From: Clostridium hydrogeniformans DSM 21757
Lineage (GTDB): Bacteria; Bacillota; Clostridia; Clostridiales; Clostridiaceae
DNA length: 64,000 nt
Direction: 5' to 3'
Assembly: GCF_000686705.1 (NCBI RefSeq)
Contig: NZ_JMLJ01000003.1
Span: forward strand, 574,930 to 638,929
Below the pieces are notes generated by a model that did no database searches, had not been told where the DNA came from, and saw only the letters and a program-made list of their open reading frames with translations. This document shows positions 26,148 to 35,262 of the stretch, in pieces (position 1 is the first letter of the stretch; each line of letters opens with the position of its first letter). The translations under genes were made by a program, and so were the position numbers.

Positions 26148-28804
26148 TTATATGCCTTAAATCTCTTAAGTCTTAAAGCATTTAAAAGAACTGATACTGA
26201 ACTAAAACTCATGGCAAGGGCTGCTATCATAGGATTTAAAAGCTTACCACCAAATGCATACCATACTCCCATAGCTACTGGTATTCCAAGGGTATTATAA
26301 GCAAATGCCCAGAACAGATTTTCCTTTATATTTAATATGGTTTTCTTACTTAGCTTTATAGCTGTTGGTACATCCATCAAATCACTTCTCATAAGAACAA
26401 TATCTGCTGATTCAATGGCAACATCTGTACCTGAACCTATGGCAATTCCTATGTGGGAAGCTGCAAGTGCTGGAGCATCATTTATTCCATCTCCTACCAT
26501 AGCAACCATTCTTCCTTCATTTTGAAGAGCCTTAACTTCTTCAGCCTTATTCTCTGGAAGAACTTCAGCTACAACTTTATCAATTCCTACTTCCTTTGCT
26601 ATAGCTCTAGCTGTATTCTTATTATCTCCTGTAAGCATAACTACTTTAATTCCCATACCATGAAGAGCATCAATAGCTTTTTTACTGCTAGCTTTAACAG
26701 TATCAGCTACTGCTATAACTCCATATAACTCTCCATTAACTGCCATAAACATTGGAGTTTTACCTTCTAATGCAAGTTCATCACTTAAAGCCTTAGCCTT
26801 TTCTATATCTATATTATTTTCTGCCATAAGCTTTAAGTTACCTATTAGAATGTTCTTTCCTTCAATAACTCCTTCTATACCTTTACCAGATATAGAGTTG
26901 AAGCTTTCAACCTTCTTAAATTCTATATTTCTATTTTCAGCTTCTTTTACTATAGCCTCTCCAAGAGGATGCTCTGAAGCCTTCTCTAAACTAGCTGATA
27001 AAGAAAGTAAAATATCATCATTTTCTCCATCCTTTAGGGATATAATATTAGTTACCTTTGGTTTACCTTCTGTTATAGTACCTGTTTTATCAAAGATAAT
27101 AGTATCTATTTTATGAGCAGTTTCTAAAGCTTCTCCGCTCTTAATAAGCACTCCATTTTCTGCTCCCTTTCCTGTACCAACCATTATAGCTGTAGGAGTA
27201 GCAAGTCCTAATGCACATGGACAAGCTATAACAAGAACAGAAATAAATATAGTTAATGTAAAGACTAGATCTTTACCGCTTATAAACCAAGCTAAAGAAG
27301 ATATTATAGATAAAGCAATAACTACTGGCACAAAATATCCTGAAATAACATCTGCTAATTTTGCAATTGGTGCCTTTGACCCTTGCGCTTCTTCAACAAG
27401 TTTTATTATTTGTGCAAGAGCTGTATCGGCCCCTACCTTTGTTGCCTTATATTTTATATATCCATTTTTATTTATAGAAGCTCCTATTACCTTATCTCCC
27501 GCCTTCTTATCTACAGGAATACTTTCTCCTGTAAGCATAGATTCATCAATAGAAGTTTGTCCCTCAACTATTTCTCCATCTACTGGAAGCTTTTCTCCTG
27601 GTTTTACAACTATAATATCTCCTACCATAACTTCATCTATAGGTATAGATATTTCCTTACCATCTTTTATTATTATGGCATTTTTAGGTGCCAGCCCCAT
27701 AAGTTTTTTAATTGCCTCTGAAGTTTTTCCCTTAGTTACACTTTCTAAATACTTACCAAGGGTTATTAATGTAAGAATTGTAGCTGCAGATTCAAAATAT
27801 AGTTCATGAGTATAATGATGATATCCCTTTCCTATTTGAACAATTGCAAAAATTCCATATAAAAAAGCTGCTATAGATCCTATAGATACTAAGGAATCCA
27901 TATTAGGGCTCTTTCCAATCAAGGCCTTAAATCCACTCTTGAAGAATTTTCTTCCCTCATACATTACTGGTATTGTTAGTATAACTTGTACTATCGCAAA
28001 GTTAAAAGCATTAACCTTAGGGTCTATAAAACTTGGTACACTAAGTCCCATCATAGAACCCATAGCTATATACAATAATGGTACTGAAAAAATAAGTGAT
28101 ACAATAAATCGTCTCCAAAGTTCTCTACTTTCTTCCGCCTTTTTATCTTGGTGAGAATCATTGACTTCTTTAGTGTTCTCTATAGCCTTATATCCTGCCT
28201 TTTCTACTGCTGCTTTTATATCGGCCCCTCTTAAAACACTTCCATCATAGGACATAGTAAGCTTTTCTGTGGCTATATTAACACTGGCCTCACTTACTCC
28301 TTCTAATTTCTTAACTGCTCTTTCTACTGCCTTAGCACAAGAAGCACATGTCATTCCTTCTATCTTAAAAGTCCTTGTTATATCATCAGTTAAAGCTTTA
28401 TATCCAGCCTTTTCTACTGACTCCTTAATATTTACCTCAGTTAACTTGGAAGGATCATAGCTTATAGTAAGCTTTTCTGTAGCTATATTAACACTAGCTT
28501 CACTTACCCCTTCTAATTTTTTAACTGCCCTCTCTACTGCACGAGTACATGCTGCACAGGTCATACCCTCTATTTTAAATACTTTTGTTAAATCATTTGA
28601 GATAGCCTTATATCCACCTTTCTCTATAGCCTTTTCTATATCTAATTTTTTAACCTTCTTTTCATCATAAGATATAGTTAATTTTTCTGTGGCTATATTT
28701 ACTGATGCACTGTCTACCCCATCTAGCTTTTTACTAACACGTTCCACTGCCTTAGCACAAGCTGCACAAGTCATTCCTTCTATCTTAAAAGTACTTGTAA
28801 TCAT
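26144..28804 (-). CDS. copA: Cu(I)-exporting P1B-type ATPase CopA
   Basis: 886 aa with three tandem N-terminal HMA domains ([10 protein letters not shown] near residue 10, [10 protein letters not shown] near 82, [10 protein letters not shown] near 154). P1B ATPase features follow: the ion-path motif [12 protein letters not shown] (about residue 528), phosphorylation site [19 protein letters not shown] in the N-domain, and [20 protein letters not shown]. It exports cytosolic Cu(I). HMA2 and HMA3 share [20 protein letters not shown] almost exactly, so one arose by recent duplication. AAGGAGG precedes the ATG, and csoR lies 35 bases upstream. The stop codon falls at the edge of family 1 copy C. 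Confidence 0.96.
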   Translation of the reverse strand: MITSTFKIEGMTCAACAKAVERVSKKLDGVDSASVNIATEKLTISYDEKKVKKLDIEKAIEKGGYKAISNDLTKVFKIEGMTCAACTRAVERAVKKLEGVSEASVNIATEKLTISYDPSKLTEVNIKESVEKAGYKALTDDITRTFKIEGMTCASCAKAVERAVKKLEGVSEASVNIATEKLTMSYDGSVLRGADIKAAVEKAGYKAIENTKEVNDSHQDKKAEESRELWRRFIVSLIFSVPLLYIAMGSMMGLSVPSFIDPKVNAFNFAIVQVILTIPVMYEGRKFFKSGFKALIGKSPNMDSLVSIGSIAAFLYGIFAIVQIGKGYHHYTHELYFESAATILTLITLGKYLESVTKGKTSEAIKKLMGLAPKNAIIIKDGKEISIPIDEVMVGDIIVVKPGEKLPVDGEIVEGQTSIDESMLTGESIPVDKKAGDKVIGASINKNGYIKYKATKVGADTALAQIIKLVEEAQGSKAPIAKLADVISGYFVPVVIALSIISSLAWFISGKDLVFTLTIFISVLVIACPCALGLATPTAIMVGTGKGAENGVLIKSGEALETAHKIDTIIFDKTGTITEGKPKVTNIISLKDGENDDILLSLSASLEKASEHPLGEAIVKEAENRNIEFKKVESFNSISGKGIEGVIEGKNILIGNLKLMAENNIDIEKAKALSDELALEGKTPMFMAVNGELYGVIAVADTVKASSKKAIDALHGMGIKVVMLTGDNKNTARAIAKEVGIDKVVAEVLPENKAEEVKALQNEGRMVAMVGDGINDAPALAASHIGIAIGSGTDVAIESADIVLMRSDLMDVPTAIKLSKKTILNIKENLFWAFAYNTLGIPVAMGVWYAFGGKLLNPMIAALAMSFSSVSVLLNALRLKRFKAYK

Positions 28805-28839
28805 CTAAAAACCTCCTTAACCCTTATGAATTTATTAAT

Positions 28840-29106
28840 TTACTTATAAATCAATTTGTCTAATACTTGCATAAGCTCTTTTACCTTTTCCTCTCCACTT
28901 TCATGTAAAAAAGCTTCCTTAACACAATGATTCATATGATTTTCTAAAATTATCATATTTGCTCTTTTAAGCTGAGCCCCTGCTGCAATAATTTGATTTG
29001 ATACATCTATACAATATCTATCATCCTCTAACATTTTTACTATTCCATCTATCTGTCCTCTAGCAGTCTTTAATGCTTGAAGAGCTTTTTTTCTTTCATC
29101 GCTCAT
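28840..29106 (-). CDS. csoR: Copper-sensing repressor CsoR
   Basis: 88-aa four-helix CsoR/RcnR-family repressor. The Cu(I) ligands are present in the Cys-His-Cys pattern: DDRYCIDV (about residue 32), then ENHMNHCVKEA (His and Cys about 57-61). In the family, apo-CsoR represses the cop operon and Cu(I) releases it. First gene of csoR-copA-copZ; a CCCCCCTGGGGGG operator lies just upstream of its ribosome binding site. Confidence 0.95.
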   Translation of the reverse strand: MSDERKKALQALKTARGQIDGIVKMLEDDRYCIDVSNQIIAAGAQLKRANMIILENHMNHCVKEAFLHESGEEKVKELMQVLDKLIYK

Positions 29107-29119
29107 TTTATTACCTCCT

Positions 29120-29132
29120 CCCCCCTGGGGGG
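29120..29132. promoter_or_regulatory. CsoR operator
   Basis: CCCCCCTGGGGGG, the G/C-rich dyad typical of CsoR sites, ending a few bases before the GGAGG of csoR. Repressor binding here would block the operon at its transcription start. Confidence 0.8.
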
Positions 29133-29242
29133 TGCTTTATATTTATAATATAACACTAATGATAATTTATATCAATAGTTTTTTATATTTTTCTTTATAA
29201 TTATTGTTTTTTAATTATCTATTAGGGAATTATGCTACATTT

Positions 29243-29365
29243 AATACTGTAATCTACAGTATTAGTTAAGTCTTTAAAGTAGTAAAAATTTATGCTCTTA
29301 AAGTATAGAGTTTTAGAATCAAGAATCTAATATCCACCGACTTAAAGACTTTAAGTTAACTAAAG
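29243..29365. repeat. Family 3 repeat, copy 1
   Basis: Starts with a 9-bp inverted repeat (AATACTGTA/TACAGTATT), then a TAGTTAAGTCTTTAAAGT block and about 60 bases alignable to the inverted copy at 33830-33918. Its right end (GACTTAAAGACTTTAAGTTAA) is roughly complementary to the left. No ORF. The rest of 29133-29523 shows no gene. Confidence 0.5.
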
Positions 29366-29523
29366 CAAAAGTTAATGTATAAATTTTAGTCCTTATTTTT
29401 AATATGTATATCTTAAATCTAAATTATGTAATTATAATGAATTTTTATATTATCTGTCTTTAATTATAAATCATTAATAGTAGAAGTACACAAATCCTTA
29501 TCCTAATATATATATATATGCTT

Positions 29524-29564
29524 AAAGGCACCATGAATTTTAATATTAAATTCATGGTGCCTTT
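29524..29564. terminator. Terminator of yaaA
   Basis: 17-bp perfect arms AAAGGCACCATGAATTT / AAATTCATGGTGCCTTT, about 100 bases past the yaaA stop on the minus strand. Confidence 0.75.
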
Positions 29565-29668
29565 ATAATAATATAAAATTAAATATTTAATTTTTATTAA
29601 ATATGTTCTAAATATTGTTTTAAAGCTTTTTTAACCCTTATAATTACGTCCTATATTTAATGTTAAAC

Positions 29669-30433
29669 TTATCTTGTAAATACTAAAGTATTTTTTGAAG
29701 AAAGCTCTTCATTAAACTTATAGTCTTCCTCATTGAAGCCTTTTATGTCCTCTAACTTATCTATTTTATTCTTAATTATATATCTACTCATAAGTCCCCT
29801 TGCTCTTTTAGCATATAAGGCTATTATTTTATAACTTCCATTTCTAAACTCTTTAAAAGCAACATTTACAACCTTAGTATCTTTTCCTAAGTTATTAAAA
29901 TCTATGGATTTACTGTATTCTTCAGAAGCTAAATTTAAAAGTATCTTTTCCTTATGATTCTTAAGTTCCTCCCTCATAAAAGCTGTAGATTTTTCTTTCC
30001 AAAAATCATACAAATCTTTTCCTTTAGGGTTTTTAAGCTTGGTTCCCATTTCTAGCCTATAGGGTTCTATATTATCTAAGGGATTTAGTATCCCATATAT
30101 TCCTGAAAGAATTCTTAAATGGTCTTTTGCAAAAATAAAATCCTCTTCTTTAAAATCCATAACATTAATACCTTTATAAACATCCCCTGAAAATACAATA
30201 AGACTTTGTCTTCTTTCATTATCATTCATTCCAAACTTTTGAAACCTATAAAAATTAAGTTCTGAAAGTTTTTCACTAAGCTTCATAAGGCTACTTATAT
30301 CCTCTGGGCTATACCCCTTTAATATATGAGCAATCTCTTCACTTTCCTTTTTAAAATGTGGTTCCAAAGAAATATCTGTATATACTTTTTTATCATACTC
30401 CAAGGTCTTAGCTGGAGAAATTATAGCTATCAT
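29669..30433 (-). CDS. yaaA: YaaA/DUF328 family peroxide-stress protein
   Basis: 254 aa, matching YaaA length. Conserved start MIAIISPAKTLEYDK; family blocks FSGDVYKGINV, LRILSGIYGILNPLDNIEPY, RLEMGTKL, LASEEYSKS and KRARGLMSRYIIK are all visible. In E. coli YaaA limits iron-driven DNA damage during peroxide stress; the fold binds DNA. The ATG at 30433 has GAGGTGAAG upstream; a GTG three codons earlier overlaps it. Monocistronic. Confidence 0.92.
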   Translation of the reverse strand: MIAIISPAKTLEYDKKVYTDISLEPHFKKESEEIAHILKGYSPEDISSLMKLSEKLSELNFYRFQKFGMNDNERRQSLIVFSGDVYKGINVMDFKEEDFIFAKDHLRILSGIYGILNPLDNIEPYRLEMGTKLKNPKGKDLYDFWKEKSTAFMREELKNHKEKILLNLASEEYSKSIDFNNLGKDTKVVNVAFKEFRNGSYKIIALYAKRARGLMSRYIIKNKIDKLEDIKGFNEEDYKFNEELSSKNTLVFTR

Positions 30434-30546
30434 AATCTTCACCTCACAAATATATTATAAACTTAAATATATTATTTTACTTACTAATAATCTTTATTAT
30501 TTAAAAATCCCCATTAATAGTATATAATAAAATATAAAGTTTTTCA

Positions 30547-30582
30547 AAAATAAATAGCATGGCACATGCCATGCTATTTATT
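30547..30582. terminator. Orphan 17-bp hairpin
   Basis: Near-perfect 36-base palindrome: arms AAATAAATAGCATGGCA / TGCCATGCTATTTATTT around CA. It has terminator form, but no annotated gene ends here (yaaA starts at 30433, the LytTR gene at 31097). It may end an unseen transcript. 30583-31096 contains no convincing ORF. Confidence 0.5.
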
Positions 30583-31096
30583 TAATATTACTTTTGGGTT
30601 TGATTAAATGGTTTAATAAAACTACTAAAAAAGTTATTTGGGTTGTTTATTACATAAGGATTTTTATAAGTTATAAGCTTTGAATAAATCACTATTAATT
30701 ACTACAGTTAATGAATTTTAAATACATAACTGATATAAAAAAATACTTATTCTGTTGTGGTGGGTAGCCTTTAACTTACATTTTTTATTATAAACACTCC
30801 AGTTATATATATTTTATTTTCGACATATTAGTCGTAATTTTTTCTATATATGATAATACTTATACACTTAAGATTGCATAACCGTGAAATATTTTTATAG
30901 GTAATGTTATGATTTATTCTAATTAATTAAATATTGTACTGTATATTTAATACTATATTATATTTACAAAATATTAATAACAATATAGTATCCTATCCTT
31001 AAATCAGTTAATAATTTTAAAATACATCATTAATGACATTATTCCTACTTTTATATATATTATATTTTAGTTAAAGTAAACTAGGGAGGTTTTGTT

Positions 31097-31867
31097 TTGA
31101 ATAACATAATATTACTTGAAGATAGCAAGACTCAAAGAAAATTTATAGAAGATACCTTAAAAGAGTTAATAATTGAAAATAACTTCGATGATGATTTCAA
31201 CCTTGAATTATCCACTGAGGATGTTGAGGATATTGAAAATTATCTTAGCATTCATCCAAACTCTAAAAGCATATATGTCATTGACATAAATATAAAAAGT
31301 GAAAAGTTAGGATTTTATTTAGGTGAAAAGATAAGACATATGGACCCCTTTGGAACCTTAATTTTTCTGACGGGACATTCTGAAATAATGAATTATGTAT
31401 TTTTATATAACTTAGAGGTAATGGATTTTATAGTAAAAGGGATAGAAATGGATGTTAAGAATCGTCTTAAAAAATGTTTATTTTCTGTTAAGAGAAAACT
31501 ATCCACCTATTATAATACTCTTCCTTCTAAGTCATTATTAAACATATGTACCAAGGAAAGAATTCTATCTTTAGAAATGAAAGATATCTTGTATATAGAA
31601 TCTATTGAAAATACTCATAAAATAATTATACATACACCCTATGAAGAATATGAAGTTTATGATAGCTTAAAAAACCTTTCTTTAAAACTTGATGAAAAGT
31701 TTTTTAGATGTCATAGATCCTTTGTAGTTAACATAGACCATGTATCTAAGATTAATATTAAAAACTTCACAGCTGAAATAAATAATAAATATCTATGTCT
31801 TGTGTCTGTTAGAAAACTTAAAGAACTTGTATCATTATATGATAAGGCAAGATTTTCTGGTAATTAA
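31097..31867 (+). CDS. LytTR-type response regulator (AgrA/VirR-like), orphan
   Basis: 256 aa. The receiver-like domain (1-125) has LLEDSKTQRK (acidic Asp), IYVIDINIKSEKLG (phosphoacceptor Asp near 57), FLTGHSE (Thr) and DFIVKGI (Lys). The LytTR DNA-binding domain (150-250) has LEMKDILYIESIENTHKIII and FFRCHRSFVVNIDHV. The start is TTG at 31097, seven bases after GGGAGGT; no ATG fits as well. No kinase or autoinducer gene adjoins, unlike agr or virRS loci. Two long hairpins follow the stop. Confidence 0.85.
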   Translation: MNNIILLEDSKTQRKFIEDTLKELIIENNFDDDFNLELSTEDVEDIENYLSIHPNSKSIYVIDINIKSEKLGFYLGEKIRHMDPFGTLIFLTGHSEIMNYVFLYNLEVMDFIVKGIEMDVKNRLKKCLFSVKRKLSTYYNTLPSKSLLNICTKERILSLEMKDILYIESIENTHKIIIHTPYEEYEVYDSLKNLSLKLDEKFFRCHRSFVVNIDHVSKINIKNFTAEINNKYLCLVSVRKLKELVSLYDKARFSGN

Positions 31868-31875
31868 CCCTCTAT

Positions 31876-31960
31876 GAACTTATCTTAGGACTACCAGCTG
31901 TCATATATAAGCTTCCTAATAAAATAGGCTATTCCAGCTTGTAGTCCTAGGATAAGCTAA
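31876..31960 (+). other. Long imperfect stem-loop after the LytTR gene
   Basis: About 22-bp arms (CTTATCTTAGGACTACCAGC pairs with GCTTGTAGTCCTAGGATAAG, two non-Watson-Crick positions), enclosing a loop with an inner CCTA/TAGG stem. It has no T-run and is followed directly by a second hairpin. Confidence 0.5.
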
Positions 31961-31971
31961 ACTTAAAATTA

Positions 31972-32031
31972 TTATAAGATCCTATATAAATAAGACGACA
32001 AATCTGCCGCCTTATCTATATAGGATCTTAG
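31972..32031 (+). terminator. Second hairpin after the LytTR gene
   Basis: 19-bp arms AAGATCCTATATAAATAAG / CTTATCTATATAGGATCTT with one mismatch. Possible terminator, though only short T-runs follow. 32032-32372 is AT-rich; a TTCAGCTG/CAGCTGAA stem lies at 32310-32337. Confidence 0.5.
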
Positions 32032-32372
32032 TATTTAATTAATATGTAGGATGTTTTAATTTTATTAAGGGTCTTATTATAGATCATAAATTAATTAAAA
32101 GATGTAGTGAGTTTATACATTTTAATATTCTCTATAATCTATGTTTTTATTATATATTTTATCTTCTATTAATAAAAAAACTTGCCTTAAACAATGTATA
32201 AAAATTATTAATTAATAGTTTTTATACATTATTGAAAGCATAATCGTATATTTTTATATAGATATGCTAAAATCTCAATATATCTTAAATTAAAAATTAT
32301 TAAAATAAAATTCAGCTGGAGTAAATACCTCAGCTGAACCAAATTTATCATTATTTTTATGTATAATATCTT

Positions 32373-32645
32373 TTATATTCCTAAATTTTTTCTTATACTC
32401 TCATATTCTTTAGTTGTTATCGGGTGATATACTTCTTTTTTTAATACTAATCCCTTAACTTCTTTTATAGCATAAAAGGTATCATCTGTTCCTTTTTTGA
32501 ACCTTTTTGTTGCTTCAGTCTTCATTATTATATAATTTTTCCCGTTGTAATCCTTTCCTTTAAAGTGATCACCACAATCCTTATTGATTACACACCTAAT
32601 CAATACTAAATCGTCTGAATTATTAAACTCTTCTAATATTTCCAT
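32373..32645 (-). CDS. Small protein of unknown function
   Basis: 90 aa, cytosolic and charged (MEILEEFNNSDDLVLIRCVI start). Contains KDYNGKNYIIMKTEATKRFK and ends EYESIRKNLGI; two cysteines (IRCVINKDCGDHF) could be redox or metal ligands. I do not recognise a family. TTTGGAGTGGG precedes the ATG at 32645; an earlier ATG at 32684 has no ribosome binding site and would add a hydrophobic leader. Confidence 0.6.
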   Translation of the reverse strand: MEILEEFNNSDDLVLIRCVINKDCGDHFKGKDYNGKNYIIMKTEATKRFKKGTDDTFYAIKEVKGLVLKKEVYHPITTKEYESIRKNLGI

Positions 32646-32887
32646 GAAAAATCCCACTCCAAAACTAAAAAAATTTATACTCATATAATCGTAAAAAATG
32701 TTTTAAACTTTATAATTTAGTCGAATTATCCCCATCATTCACTAAAAACATATAAATTTATTATATTATATTTTATTCTGAATTAAAATCATTTTATTAT
32801 ATTTTATTATTTATATTTTTAATGTTATATATTAAGGTTTACCCTATTTTGTACTCAATATTCTATATAATAATATAGACTAATCAA

Positions 32888-32920
32888 AAGTTCTAATCTA
32901 ATATTTAAAGATTAGAACTT
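32888..32920. terminator. Terminator of the histidine phosphatase gene
   Basis: 12-bp arms AAGTTCTAATCT / AGATTAGAACTT with an AT loop, 13 bases past the stop. Confidence 0.75.
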
Positions 32921-32932
32921 CTTAATATGTAA

Positions 32933-33571
32933 CTACCATCCTTTAGTTATAAACTCTTGTCTATAATGACTCCTATCATCTTCTAGAAGTATATTATATT
33001 GGTTATTATCTACTTCTATATGAGTTAAGGTAGCTTGCCCCATAACTGGTAGAGAAACTATATCATCTATATTAAGATTTTTAAATAATGTCATTAAGAA
33101 CTTTAATGTCATTCCATGGGTGACTATTAATACCTTTTTATCCTTATTATTATTTATTATATCTATAATTGCATGTTGTATTCTATTTACAAAGTCTAAC
33201 ACCACTTCTCCTTGAAAAGGGGTATATTTAGAAGGTGTATTAAAGAACTTTTTATACTCTTCCTTATATTCCTTTACTCCTTCTATTTCCTCTAGGGTCA
33301 TCCCCTCCCATGCGCCAAAGTTTATTTCCTTTAAGCCATTATGAGTTAATAAAGGAATATCCTTATGCCCTCTTATTATCTCTGCAGTTTTATAAGCTCT
33401 CTCCAAAGGACTTGTATATATTACATCTATGTCTACATCTTTAAGTCTATCTCTTAAATCCTCTGCCTGCATTATTCCCGCCTTAGTTAATGGGGAATTT
33501 TGTGTTCCTTGAAGTCTTTTCTCTAAATTCCACATAGTTTGTCCATGTCTTGTTAAGTATAAAGTAGTCAT
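32933..33571 (-). CDS. Histidine phosphatase family protein
   Basis: 212 aa of the phosphoglycerate-mutase-like histidine phosphatase superfamily. The catalytic LTRHGQTMWNLEKRLQG is at residues 5-21, the second arginine in YTSPLERAYKTAEI, the acid in EINFGAWEGMTLEEI, and the second histidine in LIVTHGMTLKFL. Shortness and sequence fit a broad phosphatase (PhoE/CobC-like) rather than a glycolytic mutase. The substrate is unknown. AAGGAGG precedes the ATG. Confidence 0.85.
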   Translation of the reverse strand: MTTLYLTRHGQTMWNLEKRLQGTQNSPLTKAGIMQAEDLRDRLKDVDIDVIYTSPLERAYKTAEIIRGHKDIPLLTHNGLKEINFGAWEGMTLEEIEGVKEYKEEYKKFFNTPSKYTPFQGEVVLDFVNRIQHAIIDIINNNKDKKVLIVTHGMTLKFLMTLFKNLNIDDIVSLPVMGQATLTHIEVDNNQYNILLEDDRSHYRQEFITKGW

Positions 33572-33658
33572 TTTGCCTCCTTGTATAATTAAAATTTTCA
33601 GTGGTACTAATAAATTCTTTTATCATTAACACCAAAAATATCTTTAGTTAAAGTAAGT

Positions 33659-33762
33659 TATAGGGTTTTTACATAAACACTTAACTTATCCCTTAAAAAT
33701 ATCCTTGATTTATCTTTCTTTGGATAGATGTATAAATTAAGTTTAAAACTTAAAACCCTATA
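33659..33762 (-). repeat. Family 2 repeat, intact 104-bp copy
   Basis: Perfect termini TATAGGGTTTT / AAAACCCTATA and an imperfect internal palindrome with loop TTTATCTTTCTTTG. Read in reverse it differs from the 45816-45919 copy at one position in 104. Confidence 0.85.
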
Positions 33763-33829
33763 ATTATTGAATAATATTCACTAAATAATATTATATACTA
33801 TTTAAAACTTTTTAGCTTCCTTTAATCAT

Positions 33830-33918
33830 ATTATCTTTAAGCCAGTAACTTTTAGTTTCTTAATTTCAGAACTTTATAATTTAGAAACACATTTTTTACT
33901 ACTTTAAAGACTTAACTA
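33830..33918 (-). repeat. Family 3 repeat, copy 2 (inverted)
   Basis: Contains 26 bases (33893-33918) exactly complementary to 29263-29288, then about 55 bases alignable to the following part of copy 1 with substitutions. Confidence 0.55.
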
Positions 33919-33955
33919 GCACAATGAATTAACTTAAGTTTTCTATAATAAAATA

Positions 33956-34008
33956 CTCCCATAAAGTAGATTTAAATAGATTTTTAGGTTCTATCTACTT
34001 TATGGGAG
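33956..34008 (-). terminator. Terminator of the yhf operon
   Basis: 15-bp arms CTCCCATAAAGTAGA / TCTACTTTATGGGAG. It ends the operon on the minus strand 17 bases after the yhfW stop and is followed there by TATTTTATT. Confidence 0.8.
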
Positions 34009-34024
34009 CATTTACAATATATAC

Positions 34025-35239
34025 CTACTTTAATATGTCTTTTAAGAAACTCTCTCCATTCTCATTACCTTCTTTATTAAAGTAATTGAGTACAGTTGCC
34101 CCTACATCAGATAAAGTTCTCCTAGTACCTAGGTCTATTCCACTCTTTATTTTATGTCCTGTTATAAGAAGAGGAACCCTTTCTCTAGTATGTCTACTAT
34201 GTCCTATGGTTGGATCATTACCGTGGTCAGCCATAATTAATAGTATATCTTCTTCACTTAGTTTGTCCTTTATTTCACCTATATATTTATCTGCAATTTT
34301 TAACTTCTCTGCATACTTAAAAGCATCTTCTCCATGACCACTTAGGTCAGTTTCTTGGACGTTAGTACATATAAATCCTTCTTTAATTTCATCCATTTCC
34401 TTTAAGGTAAGCTTTAGTACCTCCTCAGTATCTACACAGGATATACTCTTTCCAAAGTCATTACTTACAATATCTGCAACCTTTCCAAGAAGAGTTACAT
34501 CTATACCTGCTCTTCCAAGAATAGTTGGAGCCTGAACCTCTGGGTCTATTCCATAACCTAGATGTATGCATTGATATCCATTGTCGTATACCCCTGATTT
34601 AGGTGCATTTATTCCTATAAATCCATTTGGTTTCTCCTCTACAGCATTTAAGATATTATTTATATCTATCTCCTCTCCACCAAAGGTTATAACCCTTGAT
34701 ACTTTTACATTAGCTCTTACTATCTTCCCTATTTTAAGTACTTCTTTAAAGTCTATATAATCTAAAGCAGAAGTAATATTATAAGCTTGTCCAAGATCCG
34801 CCTCTATATTATCAGCTACAGTTAATACATCATTAACAACTAAAAATTCTGCTTCATTACCCTTATGAATTTCAGCTTTATAACCTTTTTCCTCTAAGGC
34901 TGCCTTTACTTTATTTATATTTTTTGTAAAAGGCTCCTTTACTGGCATCTTAGGATTAGTTCCCATGATTTCCTGATGACCATAAAAGGTATCAGCTCCA
35001 AAATGAGTTAAATTAGCTGAACCAAAGGTTCCCAAGGTGGACTTTTTCATCTCCTTATAATCTTCTCCTAGGGCATTCATAAGCCCTAAAGCTTCTAAAT
35101 TAGGAAGTTTTAATCCTCCTACTTTATCTAATATATGTTTTAATGTGTTAGAACCTACATCACTAGGTCTTACCACCTTTGCATCCTCCATATATCCTAT
35201 TCCAAAACCATCAAGTACAATTACAATAAATCTTTTCAT
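34025..35239 (-). CDS. yhfW: YhfW-like alkaline-phosphatase-fold mutase
   Basis: 404 aa metalloenzyme of the phosphopentomutase/alkaline phosphatase superfamily. Metal site IVIVLDGFGIG at the N-terminus; the phosphoacceptor Thr is probably in FGADTFYGHQEIMG (about residue 87). ETDLSGHGED and MADHGNDPTIGHSRHTRE (about 330-347) supply other ligands. It resembles DeoB, but as the last gene of a yhf operon it is the YhfW homologue, whose substrate is unknown. yhfX ends 23 bases upstream, and a strong terminator follows. Confidence 0.85.
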   Translation of the reverse strand: MKRFIVIVLDGFGIGYMEDAKVVRPSDVGSNTLKHILDKVGGLKLPNLEALGLMNALGEDYKEMKKSTLGTFGSANLTHFGADTFYGHQEIMGTNPKMPVKEPFTKNINKVKAALEEKGYKAEIHKGNEAEFLVVNDVLTVADNIEADLGQAYNITSALDYIDFKEVLKIGKIVRANVKVSRVITFGGEEIDINNILNAVEEKPNGFIGINAPKSGVYDNGYQCIHLGYGIDPEVQAPTILGRAGIDVTLLGKVADIVSNDFGKSISCVDTEEVLKLTLKEMDEIKEGFICTNVQETDLSGHGEDAFKYAEKLKIADKYIGEIKDKLSEEDILLIMADHGNDPTIGHSRHTRERVPLLITGHKIKSGIDLGTRRTLSDVGATVLNYFNKEGNENGESFLKDILK

Positions 35240-35262
35240 TGGTATCTCCTTTCTTTGAAAGG

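Noticed and set aside
30700..30830. Small minus-strand peptide (AgrD-like) near the LytTR gene
   Set aside because: The open stretch KLKATHHNRISIFLYQLCI has no start codon with a ribosome binding site and no AgrB-like neighbour.
34025..35239. Naming this gene deoB (phosphopentomutase)
   Set aside because: It is phosphopentomutase-like, but its operon contains yhfS, yhfT, yhfU, php, yhfX, yhfY and yhfZ, so YhfW fits better.
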